NCBI GenBank assembly: GCA_965243245.1
Contig: OZ251536.1
Location: forward strand, 868,001 to 932,000
DNA length: 64,000 nucleotides
Direction of reading: 5' to 3'
Source: JAYQKL01 sp965243245
GTDB taxonomy: Bacteria; Pseudomonadota; Alphaproteobacteria; RS24
Shown: one piece after another, positions 51,187-60,941 of the stretch
Layout of the letters: every line of letters begins with the position of its first letter
Position numbering within the stretch: position 1 is the stretch's first letter
Translations under genes and position numbers: made by a program
The notes under the pieces: model-generated
Database searches by the model: none
Told to the model about the DNA's origin: nothing
Seen by the model: the letters and a program-made list of their open reading frames with translations, nothing else

Positions 51187-52995
51187 ATGATGGCATTAGC
51201 CCCAAAAAATATAACAGCATTGATTTTTTTAGCTGTCCTTTTGCTGCCTGAATTTGCCAAAACCCAAACCAATATATCTCAAGCCAATATATCTCAAGCC
51301 AATACATCCGAGGCGATGGTCACCGCCGCTCACCCAATTGCCGCACAGGCAGGATACAACATTCTCAAACAAGGCGGCAGTGCAATGGACGCCGCCATAG
51401 CTGTTCAAGCTATGCTCGGTTTAGTAGAACCGCAATCTTCGGGCTTGGGCGGGGGGGGGTTCTTGCTCCATTATGAAGCGAGCACCAAAACACTAACCAG
51501 TTGGGATGGCCGCGAAACCGCACCCGCTCACATTGACCCCGATGTTTTTGCCCCCTTTACCCAACCCCGCACATATAAAAACTATATGCGCGCCATCATT
51601 AATGCCCAATCAATCGGCGTTCCGGGTATTCCCGATTTACTCATCAAGGCGCACCGCCAATTTGGAACGCTCGATTGGGAAAAGCTGTTCGAGCCAGCCA
51701 TTGAGCGAAGCAAAAAAGGCTTTCCTATCTCGGCGCGCCTATATGCGCTCTTAGAGCGGGATGCTTACTTGCCCGAAAACCCGCCCGCACGCCAGCTTTA
51801 TTATCAGACAAATAAGACCGGCAAACCACCCGCCCGCCCTTTCCCACGATCAATTGGCGAGATTTTAAAAAACCCCGCATATGCTGAAACGCTAAAACAA
51901 TTTGCGCATAAGCCACGGGCAAGTTTTTATAGTGCTCATCGAACAATGCCCGGCGGTAAAATTCTTAAAGCTTTAAGTCAAACCAGCAATAAGATGAACG
52001 CAGAAGATCTGGCCAATTATCAAGCCATCCAACGCCCTAATCTTTGCCGCCCCTATCGTGCCTATAAGGTTTGCAGTATGGGGCCGCCAAGCTCAGGCGG
52101 CATAACTCTTTTGCAAACACTGGGCATTTTGTCTCATTTTGATTTATCCGCCCTCCAGCCCGCTGACGTAAAAAGCATCCATTTGATTGCTGAAGCCAGC
52201 CGATTGAGTTTTGCTGACCGCAATCATTATCTGGCAGACCAAGATTTTGTTGCAGTTCCCATCAAGGCTCTTTTAGACCCTGCCTATTTAAAAAAGCGCG
52301 CTGCCTTAATTCATTTGGGCAAAGCCATGCCAATGGTTGCGCCGGGTAATCCGGCTGGCACCCAACATTTATTTGCCGCCGCGCAAGCACCAGAATTACC
52401 CTCAACGACACATTTTACGCTACGTGATTTTGATGGCAATATTGTCTCTTTTACAAGCTCTGTAGAATCGGCTTTTGGTGCGCGCTTAATGGTCGGCGGC
52501 ATGATGTTGAACAACCAGCTAACTGATTTTTCATTTGTGCCCGACAAGCAAGGCATAAAGGTTGCAAATGCAGTTGAAGGGGGTAAACGTCCACGTTCAT
52601 CCATGACGCCCGTCATTATTTTTGATGCAGAAGGCAATCCCTTTGCTGCGCTGGGCTCGCCGGGGGGGGCAAAAATCATCGGCTATGTGACCCAAACCAT
52701 CATCGCCTTACTAGACTGGAATATGGATATGCAAGATGCTATCAACTTGCCGCGACATGTTAACCCCTATGGTGTTGTGGAACTGGAAGCGGGAACAATA
52801 TTAGAAAAACGGGTAGCTTCCTTAGAAAAAATGGGGCATCAAACGAAAATCAATCAGCAACATAGTGGGCTTCACGGGATTCGCATGAGCCCAACAAAAA
52901 AAGAAAACCATGCCAAATCTGACACCAAAAAACTTGATGGCGGTGCCGATCCACGCCGTGAAGGTGTTGTCTTGCGGCTGAGGCGAAAAAATTAA
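51187..52995 (+). CDS. ggt: Gamma-glutamyltransferase
   Basis: This 602-residue Ntn-hydrolase precursor cleaves glutathione and transfers its gamma-glutamyl group. A signal segment (MMALAPKNITALIFLAVLLL) directs it to the periplasm. The autoprocessing and catalytic threonine is Thr407 in PSTTHFTLRDFDGN; the large-subunit hallmark SGLGGGGFLLHY and the small-subunit SSMTPVI(I)FD are present. Just after the signal, an in-frame 15-bp duplication gives ISQANISQAN. The start at 51187 is chosen by the signal peptide; the ribosome-binding site is weak. It ends overlapping the convergent histidine kinase gene by four bases. Confidence 0.93.
   Translation: MMALAPKNITALIFLAVLLLPEFAKTQTNISQANISQANTSEAMVTAAHPIAAQAGYNILKQGGSAMDAAIAVQAMLGLVEPQSSGLGGGGFLLHYEASTKTLTSWDGRETAPAHIDPDVFAPFTQPRTYKNYMRAIINAQSIGVPGIPDLLIKAHRQFGTLDWEKLFEPAIERSKKGFPISARLYALLERDAYLPENPPARQLYYQTNKTGKPPARPFPRSIGEILKNPAYAETLKQFAHKPRASFYSAHRTMPGGKILKALSQTSNKMNAEDLANYQAIQRPNLCRPYRAYKVCSMGPPSSGGITLLQTLGILSHFDLSALQPADVKSIHLIAEASRLSFADRNHYLADQDFVAVPIKALLDPAYLKKRAALIHLGKAMPMVAPGNPAGTQHLFAAAQAPELPSTTHFTLRDFDGNIVSFTSSVESAFGARLMVGGMMLNNQLTDFSFVPDKQGIKVANAVEGGKRPRSSMTPVIIFDAEGNPFAALGSPGGAKIIGYVTQTIIALLDWNMDMQDAINLPRHVNPYGVVELEAGTILEKRVASLEKMGHQTKINQQHSGLHGIRMSPTKKENHAKSDTKKLDGGADPRREGVVLRLRRKN
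51271..51300 (+). repeat. 15-bp in-frame tandem duplication in ggt
   Basis: AATATATCTCAAGCC occurs twice, with a diverged third copy after it. It encodes NISQA pentapeptides between the signal peptide and the mature enzyme. Confidence 0.9.
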
Positions 52996-54437
52996 GCAAC
53001 AAATTGTTTTTTATCAGCACCTTGCGCGGATATTTCATCTGGCACATAAAACGCGAACACAGAGCCATTTTCACTTGTCGATAATAATTCAAGATACCCG
53101 CCATGCCATTTTGCAAATTCATCTGCGATTGCCATCCCAAGCCCCGTGCCGCCAGATTTTAAGCTCCCCTGATAGGGGATGAATAATTTATCAATCGTCT
53201 CTTGCGCCATGCCGGGACCATTATCTTCAATGATAAGCGTTACGCCAGAGGCTTCCCTACGGCTTTTGAGAATAACATGACCCCTCTTATCAGTCGATTT
53301 AATGGCTTGAATGGCATTCAGCACAATATTGTAAATAATCCGAAACGCGAGTGTGCGTTCACAATCCATAAACTGCTCGGGACTGACTTTATTAATAAGC
53401 CTCACCCGATTGGCAACATCATGCAGACGAACTAATGTCAAAACCTCATCTATTAAGGTTTTAACAGACTCTGAACTGTAATTGAGTGTCTTTTGCGTAT
53501 TCGTCGAATAACGTGCCGTCCAATCACATAAGCTGACCGCTCTTTCGATACTAATATTCATGCGCGCGCCCATCGTGCGGTTTTTGGCATCATCTGAAAT
53601 CCGCAGCTTATCGGCGAAAAGCTGCAAACTCGTCAGCACATTACGAATATCATGCGCCAAACGCGCCGTGCCCGCCCCAAGGGAAGCCAATCTTGACTGC
53701 TCTTCAATATGGTGCGCGATACGATTTTCCATGCTCGAGATTGTATCCTTTTTATCTTCAGAAACATTTTGCTGGCTGGGATCGGTCAGCAGTAAATCAC
53801 TCAAAGAAAGCGAGACCTCGCGCCTAAAATATCCCGACATTAAAAGAACAGAAGAAAAACTAATAAACCCAAGTAAAACAACCGCACCCCAACTTTGATA
53901 CGCCATATATTCAGATAAAGAAGCATGCTGATAAACTACCGTAATACGCTTTTGGAGCGTCTCATCACGGCTAACAATCAGCGCATTTTCATCTCCCGAT
54001 GAGGTCATCAGCCGATATAAGTCAATATAGCCCTTGATAGATTTGTCAAAATCAAGGTCCGTGATAAGCGGCTCTTTAAGGCTCATATTATCGCGGTCAA
54101 ACCAGACCCACTTTAAATGACCCGTTTGCTTGTCATAAAACTGAACGCCTCGCACGTGCTGATAATTTATTAAAATTTCCTTTTCTCTGTCTGTCAGAGA
54201 CCGAATTTGCAACATCTGCGTTGCCAGCACACCATTATTAAAAATATTATGTGCCATGTGATCTCTTAAACGATTAAGGATAACTGGAGTCACCAAAATA
54301 TTAAGCATGACAAAGATGAGCAAAAACCTCAAAAGGAGACGAAAACTCGCCTTTTGAACTGGATTAAGCTTATTTTTTATGACCGAACACATATTTTTTA
54401 TGCCCGCTCGCATGTCAGTCAAAGATTTACTAATCAT
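52992..54437 (-). CDS. Membrane sensor histidine kinase
   Basis: This 481-residue protein has two membrane helices (about residues 32-56 and 182-202) bounding a periplasmic sensor of about 125 residues. A cytosolic kinase follows. The phosphoacceptor His262 lies in LAHDIRNVLTSL, the N-box in NIVLNAIQAI, and G-boxes in IEDNGPGM and GGTGLGMAI. The HD-I-RN variant of the H-box resembles NtrB-like kinases. No response regulator gene is adjacent, so it is an orphan here. The ATG at 54437 has AGGTGG directly upstream, better than a GTG at 54464. The upstream VTT-flavoprotein gene ends 41 bases away. Confidence 0.87.
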   Translation of the reverse strand: MISKSLTDMRAGIKNMCSVIKNKLNPVQKASFRLLLRFLLIFVMLNILVTPVILNRLRDHMAHNIFNNGVLATQMLQIRSLTDREKEILINYQHVRGVQFYDKQTGHLKWVWFDRDNMSLKEPLITDLDFDKSIKGYIDLYRLMTSSGDENALIVSRDETLQKRITVVYQHASLSEYMAYQSWGAVVLLGFISFSSVLLMSGYFRREVSLSLSDLLLTDPSQQNVSEDKKDTISSMENRIAHHIEEQSRLASLGAGTARLAHDIRNVLTSLQLFADKLRISDDAKNRTMGARMNISIERAVSLCDWTARYSTNTQKTLNYSSESVKTLIDEVLTLVRLHDVANRVRLINKVSPEQFMDCERTLAFRIIYNIVLNAIQAIKSTDKRGHVILKSRREASGVTLIIEDNGPGMAQETIDKLFIPYQGSLKSGGTGLGMAIADEFAKWHGGYLELLSTSENGSVFAFYVPDEISAQGADKKQFVA

Positions 54438-54478
54438 ATTCCACCTACGCAAAATTATTCCCACTTACACAAATTTAA

Positions 54479-56617
54479 TTAACCAAACAAATTTAAAAAC
54501 TTAACAATCCCTCGCGTTTTCGCACTATATAAGCTAGGCGTATAATAGCTCCCCGCAACACGCTTTGAAATTTCACCGCGTGTCGGATAGGGCGCAATCG
54601 TGCCGGCCAATGCCGCAATCGTCAGCTTCTGCTCCAACGCCAAAACCCAAGGTGCCAGTAAATCACCAGCATTTTTTCCAACAATGCCAACCCCCAGAAT
54701 TTTACCCCTTTTTGACAAAACAACTTTAATCATACCCAGCATCGCGTTTTCTGCGCGCGCACGGTCATTGCCCGAAAAAGCCTCAGTTAAAACTCTTACA
54801 GTCATGCCTTTTTGTTGAGCTTGGACTTCTGTCAAGCCAACCTGCGCCAATTCTGGGTCCGTATAAACCACCTGTGGCATGATCTGGCAGGCCTTGGCAG
54901 GCAGTTTAAACAACGCATTACGAATAACAATGCCCGCATGATAGCCCGCCGCATGGGTTAGCTGTGACAATCCGGTAACATCGCCGACCGCAAAAACCTT
55001 TTTATTACTTGTGCGCAGGCGCGCATCAACATTGATCCCCCTTGCATCATACCCAATACCCGCCTTATCTAAATCCAACCGCGCTGTTTGCGGACGCCGC
55101 CCTGTCGCCACAAGCAAATGCGAGCCAGTTAAAAGCTGAAGGCTATCACCCTCCATCAAAGTCACTGTGAACAATTTCGCAGATTGCTTTACAGATTTGA
55201 TTTTAATTCCCTCAAGACACTTAATCCCCTCAGCCATTAGTTTTTGGCGCACAACCTCAACCAATTCATCATCACTATGCGCCAATAAGCTCTCAGCTTC
55301 CAAAATAGTGACCTTTGAGCCAAGACGCGCATGGGCCTGTGCCATTTCAACTCCAATAGCCCCGCCGCCAATAATGAGTAAATGGTCAGGGATTGTTTTT
55401 AAATCAAAGATGGTTTCATTGGTCAGAAATTTTGTTTTTCGCAATCCCTGTATCGGCGCAATAGCGGCAGTTGAGCCTGTCGCAATCACAAATTTTTTAG
55501 CCCTAATCTGCATATTCCCGACTTTAACCGTCTTGGCATTAAGGAAACGAGCATTTCCCTTCAAAACATTAACCCCAAGCCCCTCAAAGCGTTCAACCGA
55601 ATCATGCGGCTCAATGCCCGCAATCACATTTTTAACATGAGCTTTAACCGCTTTGAAATCCACTTTCACCCGCCCTGCTTGTATACCAAAGTCAGCCGCG
55701 CGATTAAAATTTTCCGCCATTTGAGCCGCCGCCAATAAAGCTTTTGACGGCACACAACCTGAATTAAGACAATCACCCCCCATTTTGTCACGTTCAATCA
55801 ACACCGTGCGCGCGCCCATCTGTACAGCGCCCGCGGCAACCGATAAACCACCCGAGCCCGCTCCAATGACGCATAAATCTGTTTTGATTAATTTTTTTTT
55901 CTTTAATTTCAGTTCTTTGGCTTGTTGAACTTTGCGAATGAAAATGGGTGCCAAGCTTATCGCGCCTAAGCCGCATAAAGGCAACAATATCTCTGGATTG
56001 AAAATTATACTCAAATCTGGCACCCCGCCCTGTGCAAGAATAACCGACAAACCATTACCAATACTTGCATAAACAAATGTGCCGGGCGCAATGCCAATAG
56101 CCGTTGTTAAAAGAAATACCTTAAAAGAAACATTGGTCAGTGCCGCCGCAATATTAACCAGAAAAAACGGAAACACAGGAATAAAACGAACCATCAATAA
56201 ATAAGAAATGGCATCGCGTTGAAAGCCGTCTTGAAATTGCTGTAAGCGCGGTCCCGCTTTACGGCGCAATGTGTCGCCAAGTGCCGTTCTTGCTGCAAAA
56301 AACAACACGCAAGCCCCGCCCGTAGCACCCGCAATGGTTAGGACTCCCCCCATGAAGGTGCCAAAGATAAGTCCGCTCGTAAGCGTGAGAACCGTCGCCG
56401 CCGGCAAAGATAAAGCGACCACAAGCAAATATAATAAAATGAACGCAAAAGCACTGAATACAGGTAACGCGCCGACGGTCTGTTTGAGGGAGGCTTCATG
56501 TTCTTTGAGAATCTCAAAGCTAATATACTGATCCAGCCCCAGCGCGAAAACCAGCACCATGACACCAATAATGACTGCAAGGGGAATAAATTTTTTTAAT
56601 TTCTGTAAATTCATCAA
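54479..56617 (-). CDS. Fusion of VTT (TVP38/TMEM64) membrane domain and mercuric-reductase-like flavoprotein
   Basis: This 712-residue two-part protein begins with a VTT/DedA-like membrane domain at about residues 1-230, with several helices and the GAxGGACVLFFAARTALG and RFIPVFPFFLVNIAAAL motifs. A class I pyridine nucleotide-disulfide oxidoreductase follows from about 245 on, with the FAD loop GAGSGGLSVA, the redox pair Cys283/Cys288 in GGDCLNSGCVPSK, the NAD loop GGGAIGVEMAQ and a C-terminal dimerisation domain. This architecture is known in Proteobacteria but has no proven substrate. A metal-binding N-terminal HMA domain and the C-terminal Cys pair of MerA are absent, so mercury reduction is not indicated. 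Confidence 0.9.
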   Translation of the reverse strand: MMNLQKLKKFIPLAVIIGVMVLVFALGLDQYISFEILKEHEASLKQTVGALPVFSAFAFILLYLLVVALSLPAATVLTLTSGLIFGTFMGGVLTIAGATGGACVLFFAARTALGDTLRRKAGPRLQQFQDGFQRDAISYLLMVRFIPVFPFFLVNIAAALTNVSFKVFLLTTAIGIAPGTFVYASIGNGLSVILAQGGVPDLSIIFNPEILLPLCGLGAISLAPIFIRKVQQAKELKLKKKKLIKTDLCVIGAGSGGLSVAAGAVQMGARTVLIERDKMGGDCLNSGCVPSKALLAAAQMAENFNRAADFGIQAGRVKVDFKAVKAHVKNVIAGIEPHDSVERFEGLGVNVLKGNARFLNAKTVKVGNMQIRAKKFVIATGSTAAIAPIQGLRKTKFLTNETIFDLKTIPDHLLIIGGGAIGVEMAQAHARLGSKVTILEAESLLAHSDDELVEVVRQKLMAEGIKCLEGIKIKSVKQSAKLFTVTLMEGDSLQLLTGSHLLVATGRRPQTARLDLDKAGIGYDARGINVDARLRTSNKKVFAVGDVTGLSQLTHAAGYHAGIVIRNALFKLPAKACQIMPQVVYTDPELAQVGLTEVQAQQKGMTVRVLTEAFSGNDRARAENAMLGMIKVVLSKRGKILGVGIVGKNAGDLLAPWVLALEQKLTIAALAGTIAPYPTRGEISKRVAGSYYTPSLYSAKTRGIVKFLNLFG

Positions 56618-56828
56618 AACAACTTAACACTAAATCTACTACAAACACCAATATGAAGCCATTTAGACACATATTACTCATAAAGTAACCCTCTTATGTC
56701 AAAATATCAAATAAAGGGCATATTTTATAATTTGTATATACACTGAAAAGCATCTAAAGCAACTATATACTGAAAACATCTGAAATAAACATCCTACGAA
56801 AACAGCTCTTCTTGCGGCTTCAAATAAA

Positions 56829-56857
56829 TTGACTTATGTCTATTTTTTAGCTAAATC
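56829..56857 (+). promoter_or_regulatory. Sigma-70-type promoter of rpmH
   Basis: TTGACT (56829-56834) and TAAATC (56852-56857) are 17 bases apart, and the rpmH start codon lies 57 bases downstream. The rest of 56618-56913 is AT-rich, without a gene or a DnaA box. Confidence 0.5.
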
Positions 56858-56913
56858 CCACTTCACATGATTTGTTGAACGCAAGCCAATATATCAAACT
56901 GAGGAGACAAGCT

Positions 56914-57048
56914 GTGAAGCGCACATTCCAACCTTCAAATCTAGTTCGCAAACGCCGCCATGGTTTCCGCTCACGCATGGCCACGAAAAATGGACGCCAA
57001 ATTCTTAATCGCCGCCGTAGCAAAGGGCGCAAGAGTCTGTCCGCATAG
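56914..57048 (+). CDS. rpmH: 50S ribosomal protein L34
   Basis: This 44-residue, very basic ribosomal protein reads (M)KRTFQPSNLVRKRRHGF and continues with RSRMATKNGRQILNRRRSKG, matching L34 throughout. The start is GTG at 56914 with a strong GAGGAG seven bases upstream. It leads the rpmH-rnpA-yidC run found in most bacteria. Confidence 0.97.
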   Translation: MKRTFQPSNLVRKRRHGFRSRMATKNGRQILNRRRSKGRKSLSA

Positions 57049-57071
57049 ACCGGCAGATTTTGATTTTTGAT

Positions 57072-57455
57072 ATGACAAACCTCGCCAGATTAAAAGTCAG
57101 ACGCGAGTTCTTGACTGTCGCCCAAGGCTTTAAATCTGCGCATCACGGATTAGTCCTGCAAGCACGCCAACATACTCATAGGCCCGCTCATGAAAATGAC
57201 CCAAGTCAGATTAAATTTGGCCTGACAGTCACCAAAAAAATTGGCAATGCAGTCATCCGCAACCGCGTGCGGCGCAGGTTAAGGGCACTTGCTCTTGAAG
57301 AACTCCCCAAAGGCGGCAAACGCGGCTTCGACTATGTTTTAATCGGGCGCACCGCAACAATCACCCGCTCTTATCCCATGCTTGCAAAAGACCTTAAAAC
57401 AGCATTAAAGCGCGTCCATGACATGGCGGCCCAAGCTGATTTGGCGTCTGCTTAG
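57072..57455 (+). CDS. rnpA: Ribonuclease P protein component
   Basis: This 127-residue basic protein subunit of RNase P helps the catalytic RNA mature the 5' ends of tRNAs. The central RNR motif is intact in GLTVTKKIGNAVIRNRVRRRLR (seen at about residues 54-75), and the C-terminal DYVLIGR segment is present. The ATG at 57072 is preferred; a TTG at 57060 is possible, and neither has a clear ribosome-binding site, so coupling to rpmH is likely. The yidD gene usual between rnpA and yidC is missing. Confidence 0.93.
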   Translation: MTNLARLKVRREFLTVAQGFKSAHHGLVLQARQHTHRPAHENDPSQIKFGLTVTKKIGNAVIRNRVRRRLRALALEELPKGGKRGFDYVLIGRTATITRSYPMLAKDLKTALKRVHDMAAQADLASA

Positions 57456-57466
57456 GAGACACATAA

Positions 57467-59278
57467 GTGAACGAGAATAATAATTTTTTTCTGGCTATTA
57501 TGCTATGTTTAGGCGTCTTGCTGATTTGGCAGTATTTTGTGATTGATCCAAAAATTGCTGAAAATAAGGCGCACCGCGCTGAAATAACCGATGGACAAGA
57601 AGGTGTCGCGCCGATAACGCCGCCTTATACGGATACCCCAAACTTGGTAGCCCCAAACTTGGCAAAAAAAGAGTTTGCTCAGGCGGCCAAGCCCGCCTCA
57701 GATTTTGCCAAAAGCGCGCGCCTAACCATTGACACACCCCAGCTTACAGGTAGCATTGCTCTGGTGGGCGCAAGGTTGGACAATGTATCATTGAAACAAT
57801 TCCCTATCTCTTTGGATAGTGAGAAAATCGTCAAACTACTCACGCCTGAAAGAGACGCGCTTGAGGGGGGCGGAAAATTTTGGCACGTGACCTATGGCTG
57901 GATTGGGCGGGGTGACATTAACGCCTCTTTGCCAACATCTGATAGCTTGTGGCGTGTTGAAAAAGGTGTGCGCCTAACCCCTCAAACGCCTGTGACATTA
58001 CGTTATGACACAGATAAGGGGTTAATTTTTCGCCGTCACATTTCAGTTGATGAAAAATTTATGTTCACCATTCGCCAATCCATAGAAAACACTAGCGACC
58101 AAAATATAACCCTCTTTGCTTACGGACAAATCACGCGGCGCGGCAATAATGGCGAAGTACAAATTTTTGTTCTACATGAGGGTGCTATTGGCGTTCTGGG
58201 AGAAGACACCGGATTGCAAGAAATTGATTATAGTGATCTGGTTGAAGACGAGCCGTTCAAAGAAAATACCCAAGGCGGGTGGCTGGGCTTAACTGATAAA
58301 TACTGGGCTGTTGTGTTGGTCCCGCCCCAAGACGAAGAATATCAGGGGCGCATGAACGCACAAGCCGCGACAACTCAGGCGGGTCATATTTACCGAACAG
58401 ATTTCCGCCTCACCGGGCGCAATCTAGCACCCGCTCAAACCGTTACGGTTGAATCGCGTTTGTTTGCAGGGGCCAAAAAAGTCGAGGTGATCGACAGCTA
58501 TAATAAAGACGGCATTATGAAATTTGACCTTCTTATTGACTGGGGCTGGTTTTACTTCCTGACCAAGCCCATGTTTCAACTTTTAGCGTTTTTCTATGGG
58601 TTAGTTGGCAATTATGGCGTGGCAATTTTAATTGTGACCGTCATTATCAAGATTTTATTCTTCCCGCTTGCGAGTAAATCTTATGTAACGATGGCGAAAA
58701 TGAAGCGTCTCCAACCCGATATGGCCCGCATCCGAGAGGCATTCGGCGATGATAAGCAACGCCAACAACAAGAATTATTGAAACTTTACCGTGATGAAAA
58801 ACTCAATCCGATGGCCGGCTGTCTGCCGATTTTGCTTCAAGTGCCCGTGTTTTTCTCGCTCTACAAAGTGCTATATGTCACCATTGATATGCGCCATCAA
58901 CCATTTTTCGGATGGATACAAGACCTTTCTGTACCGGATCCAACATCTTTGTTTAATTTATTCGGATTGCTCCCCTTCGAGCCGCCGCAGTTTTTATTAC
59001 TTGGCATCTGGCCGCTCATTATGGGCATTACCATGTTCATTCAAATGCAGATGAACCCACCCGCGCCAGACCCTGTGCAACGGCGCATCTTTATGTTCAT
59101 GCCGATTGTCTTTACCTTTCTTTTGGCAAGTTTCCCCGCCGGACTGGTAATATACTGGGCCTGGAACAATACGCTATCTGTTCTGCAACAAGGCTATATT
59201 ATGCACCGCAATGGTGCGCCCATTGAACTGCTGGGTAATTTGGGGCTAAAGAAAAAGAAATCCGGCGCCAAACATTAA
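57467..59278 (+). CDS. yidC: Membrane protein insertase YidC
   Basis: This 603-residue insertase inserts and folds inner-membrane proteins alone or with SecYEG. An N-terminal helix (about 7-24) is followed by a Pro-rich linker containing an in-frame 15-bp duplication (TPNLVAPNLA), then a large periplasmic beta domain to about residue 355, and five C-terminal helices. The conserved PMAGCLPILLQVPVFFSLYKVL segment and the KSYVTMAKMKRLQP coiled loop are clear. It begins 11 bases after rnpA. The tail KKKKSGAKH is basic, as usual for ribosome contact. Confidence 0.95.
   Translation: MNENNNFFLAIMLCLGVLLIWQYFVIDPKIAENKAHRAEITDGQEGVAPITPPYTDTPNLVAPNLAKKEFAQAAKPASDFAKSARLTIDTPQLTGSIALVGARLDNVSLKQFPISLDSEKIVKLLTPERDALEGGGKFWHVTYGWIGRGDINASLPTSDSLWRVEKGVRLTPQTPVTLRYDTDKGLIFRRHISVDEKFMFTIRQSIENTSDQNITLFAYGQITRRGNNGEVQIFVLHEGAIGVLGEDTGLQEIDYSDLVEDEPFKENTQGGWLGLTDKYWAVVLVPPQDEEYQGRMNAQAATTQAGHIYRTDFRLTGRNLAPAQTVTVESRLFAGAKKVEVIDSYNKDGIMKFDLLIDWGWFYFLTKPMFQLLAFFYGLVGNYGVAILIVTVIIKILFFPLASKSYVTMAKMKRLQPDMARIREAFGDDKQRQQQELLKLYRDEKLNPMAGCLPILLQVPVFFSLYKVLYVTIDMRHQPFFGWIQDLSVPDPTSLFNLFGLLPFEPPQFLLLGIWPLIMGITMFIQMQMNPPAPDPVQRRIFMFMPIVFTFLLASFPAGLVIYWAWNNTLSVLQQGYIMHRNGAPIELLGNLGLKKKKSGAKH
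57636..57665 (+). repeat. 15-bp in-frame tandem duplication in yidC linker
   Basis: CCCCAAACTTGGTAG followed by CCCCAAACTTGGCAA, encoding PNLVAPNLAK in the flexible linker after the first helix. Confidence 0.85.
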
Positions 59279-59289
59279 GGATTTAATAG

Positions 59290-59973
59290 ATGAGTTCTGA
59301 TGACGAACAAGGGAACTTAGAAGCCGGACGCTGGTTGTTTTCGCAAGGAACGGCATTTCGCAAGAGTGTACCAGATTTATCTTTTCTGCCGCCCGCTGAC
59401 CGCATAGAAATTGCTTTTGCGGGCAGATCAAATGTCGGAAAATCCAGCCTCATTAATGCGCTGACACAACATAAGAATCTGGCCCGCACCTCCTCCACAC
59501 CGGGGCGCACTCAAGAGTTAAACTTCTTTGCCCTTGCGCCCAACCGAAGCGATGATGACAATGGCGTTATGTGGCTTGTCGATATGCCGGGCTATGGATA
59601 TGCGCGCCGGTCAAAAAGTAAAATCATCGCGTGGCAAAAATTATTAGCCGCCTATTTGCGCGGGCGTCCCAATTTGCGGCGGGTGTTTATCTTGATCGAT
59701 GCACGCCATGGTCTAAAACCAAATGATCTGGCGCAAATGGATGCTCTCGATAAAACCGCAGTGCCCTATCAAACTGTTCTAACAAAAGCCGATAAGCCTA
59801 AAAAAGGGGATTTGACCCAATGCCTTGAAAATGTCAAAACCGCCATACAAAAGCGAGCCGCGGCGCATCCATGTGTTATTGTCACCTCAAGCGAAAAAAA
59901 TCAGGGCATGGCGCAATTAAGAGCTGAAATTGCCGCTCTGGTTGATTTGACCGCAATAGGCTATAAGTCTTAG
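59290..59973 (+). CDS. engB: Ribosome biogenesis GTPase EngB/YihA
   Basis: This 227-residue TRAFAC GTPase is needed for large-subunit assembly. The P-loop GRSNVGKSSLINAL, switch region STPGRTQELNFF, G3 motif DMPGYGYA and G4 motif TKADK are all visible in order, with the SSEKNQG G5-like segment at the end. It follows yidC by 11 bases and precedes argB by 27. The order yidC-engB-argB is conserved in Alphaproteobacteria. Confidence 0.95.
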   Translation: MSSDDEQGNLEAGRWLFSQGTAFRKSVPDLSFLPPADRIEIAFAGRSNVGKSSLINALTQHKNLARTSSTPGRTQELNFFALAPNRSDDDNGVMWLVDMPGYGYARRSKSKIIAWQKLLAAYLRGRPNLRRVFILIDARHGLKPNDLAQMDALDKTAVPYQTVLTKADKPKKGDLTQCLENVKTAIQKRAAAHPCVIVTSSEKNQGMAQLRAEIAALVDLTAIGYKS

Positions 59974-60000
59974 AAATTTTGTTCGAACGGGGTTGCATAA

Positions 60001-60933
60001 ATGGCAATAACGAAAAAATCAAAAATCAAAAACGGGCTTAAAAATCCGCAAGCAAGTGCCGATTGGCTTGAACAATCGCATGTGCTTACCAAGGCATTGC
60101 CTTTCATGCAACGCTATGACAAGCGGACAATCGTTATCAAATATGGGGGGCATGCGATGGGCGATAAGGCTTTATCGCAAAAATTTGCCAGTGATATTGT
60201 TCTGCTTAAGCAGTCTGGCATCAACCCTGTGATCGTACATGGGGGCGGGCCTCAAATTAGCGAAATGTTAACAAGGTTAAACATTAAATCAAAATTCTCA
60301 AGCGGCTTACGGATAACCGACAAACAAACCATCGAAGTTGTCGAAATGGTGCTTGCAGGTGCCATTAATAAGCAAATTGTAACGGCTATCACTCAAGCGG
60401 GCGGGCGCGCCATTGGTCTATCTGGTAAGGATGGTAATCTGTTGATTGGCAAAAAAACCAAGCGCAAATATAAAGACCCACAAAGCAATATCGAAAAAGT
60501 CGTTGATTTAGGATATGTAGGCATGCCGCAAAAAGTGAACCCCGAAATTCTAGAAACACTTGTTAAATCGGACATTATCCCTATTATCGCGCCGATAGGA
60601 ACATCGCGTAAAGGGCAGACGCTGAATATTAATGCCGACACAGCCGCCGGGGCTATTGCTTCGGCTCTCAAGGCTGAAAGACTTTTGCTGTTGACCAATA
60701 TTGCCGGCGTCATAGACAAAAAAGGCAATTTAATCGAAAGGCTAACAGCACGGCGCGCCCGCCAGCTTATCACAAATGGCACGGCTCAAGGCGGCATGAT
60801 CCCGAAACTTGAAACGGCTATAAAATCCCATAAAAATGGTGTCAACGGAGTCGCAATTCTGGATGGACGGGTGCCGCATGCCATTTTGCTGGAATTATTG
60901 ACTGAACTTGGCGCCGGCACTTTGCTTGAGTAA
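60001..60933 (+). CDS. argB: Acetylglutamate kinase
   Basis: This 310-residue amino-acid kinase phosphorylates N-acetylglutamate, the second step of arginine synthesis. The ATP-site motif KYGGHAMGD, the substrate loop VHGGGPQISEML and the NINADTAAGAIASAL segment are clear, with GGMIPKLETA near the end. The N-terminal extension (about 18 residues before WLEQSHVL) is of the length seen in arginine-inhibited, hexameric forms, but inhibition cannot be read from sequence alone. It lies between engB and a DUF1036 gene, away from argD and argF. Confidence 0.95.
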   Translation: MAITKKSKIKNGLKNPQASADWLEQSHVLTKALPFMQRYDKRTIVIKYGGHAMGDKALSQKFASDIVLLKQSGINPVIVHGGGPQISEMLTRLNIKSKFSSGLRITDKQTIEVVEMVLAGAINKQIVTAITQAGGRAIGLSGKDGNLLIGKKTKRKYKDPQSNIEKVVDLGYVGMPQKVNPEILETLVKSDIIPIIAPIGTSRKGQTLNINADTAAGAIASALKAERLLLLTNIAGVIDKKGNLIERLTARRARQLITNGTAQGGMIPKLETAIKSHKNGVNGVAILDGRVPHAILLELLTELGAGTLLE

Positions 60934-60941
60934 AACGCAAA

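Noticed and set aside
54479..56617. Mercuric reductase (merA)
   Set aside because: The flavoprotein part lacks the metal-binding N-terminal domain and the C-terminal cysteine pair, and carries a VTT membrane domain instead.
56618..56913. Replication origin next to rpmH
   Set aside because: No DnaA box or clustered iterons are seen in this gap, and rpmH neighbourhoods are not generally the origin in Alphaproteobacteria.
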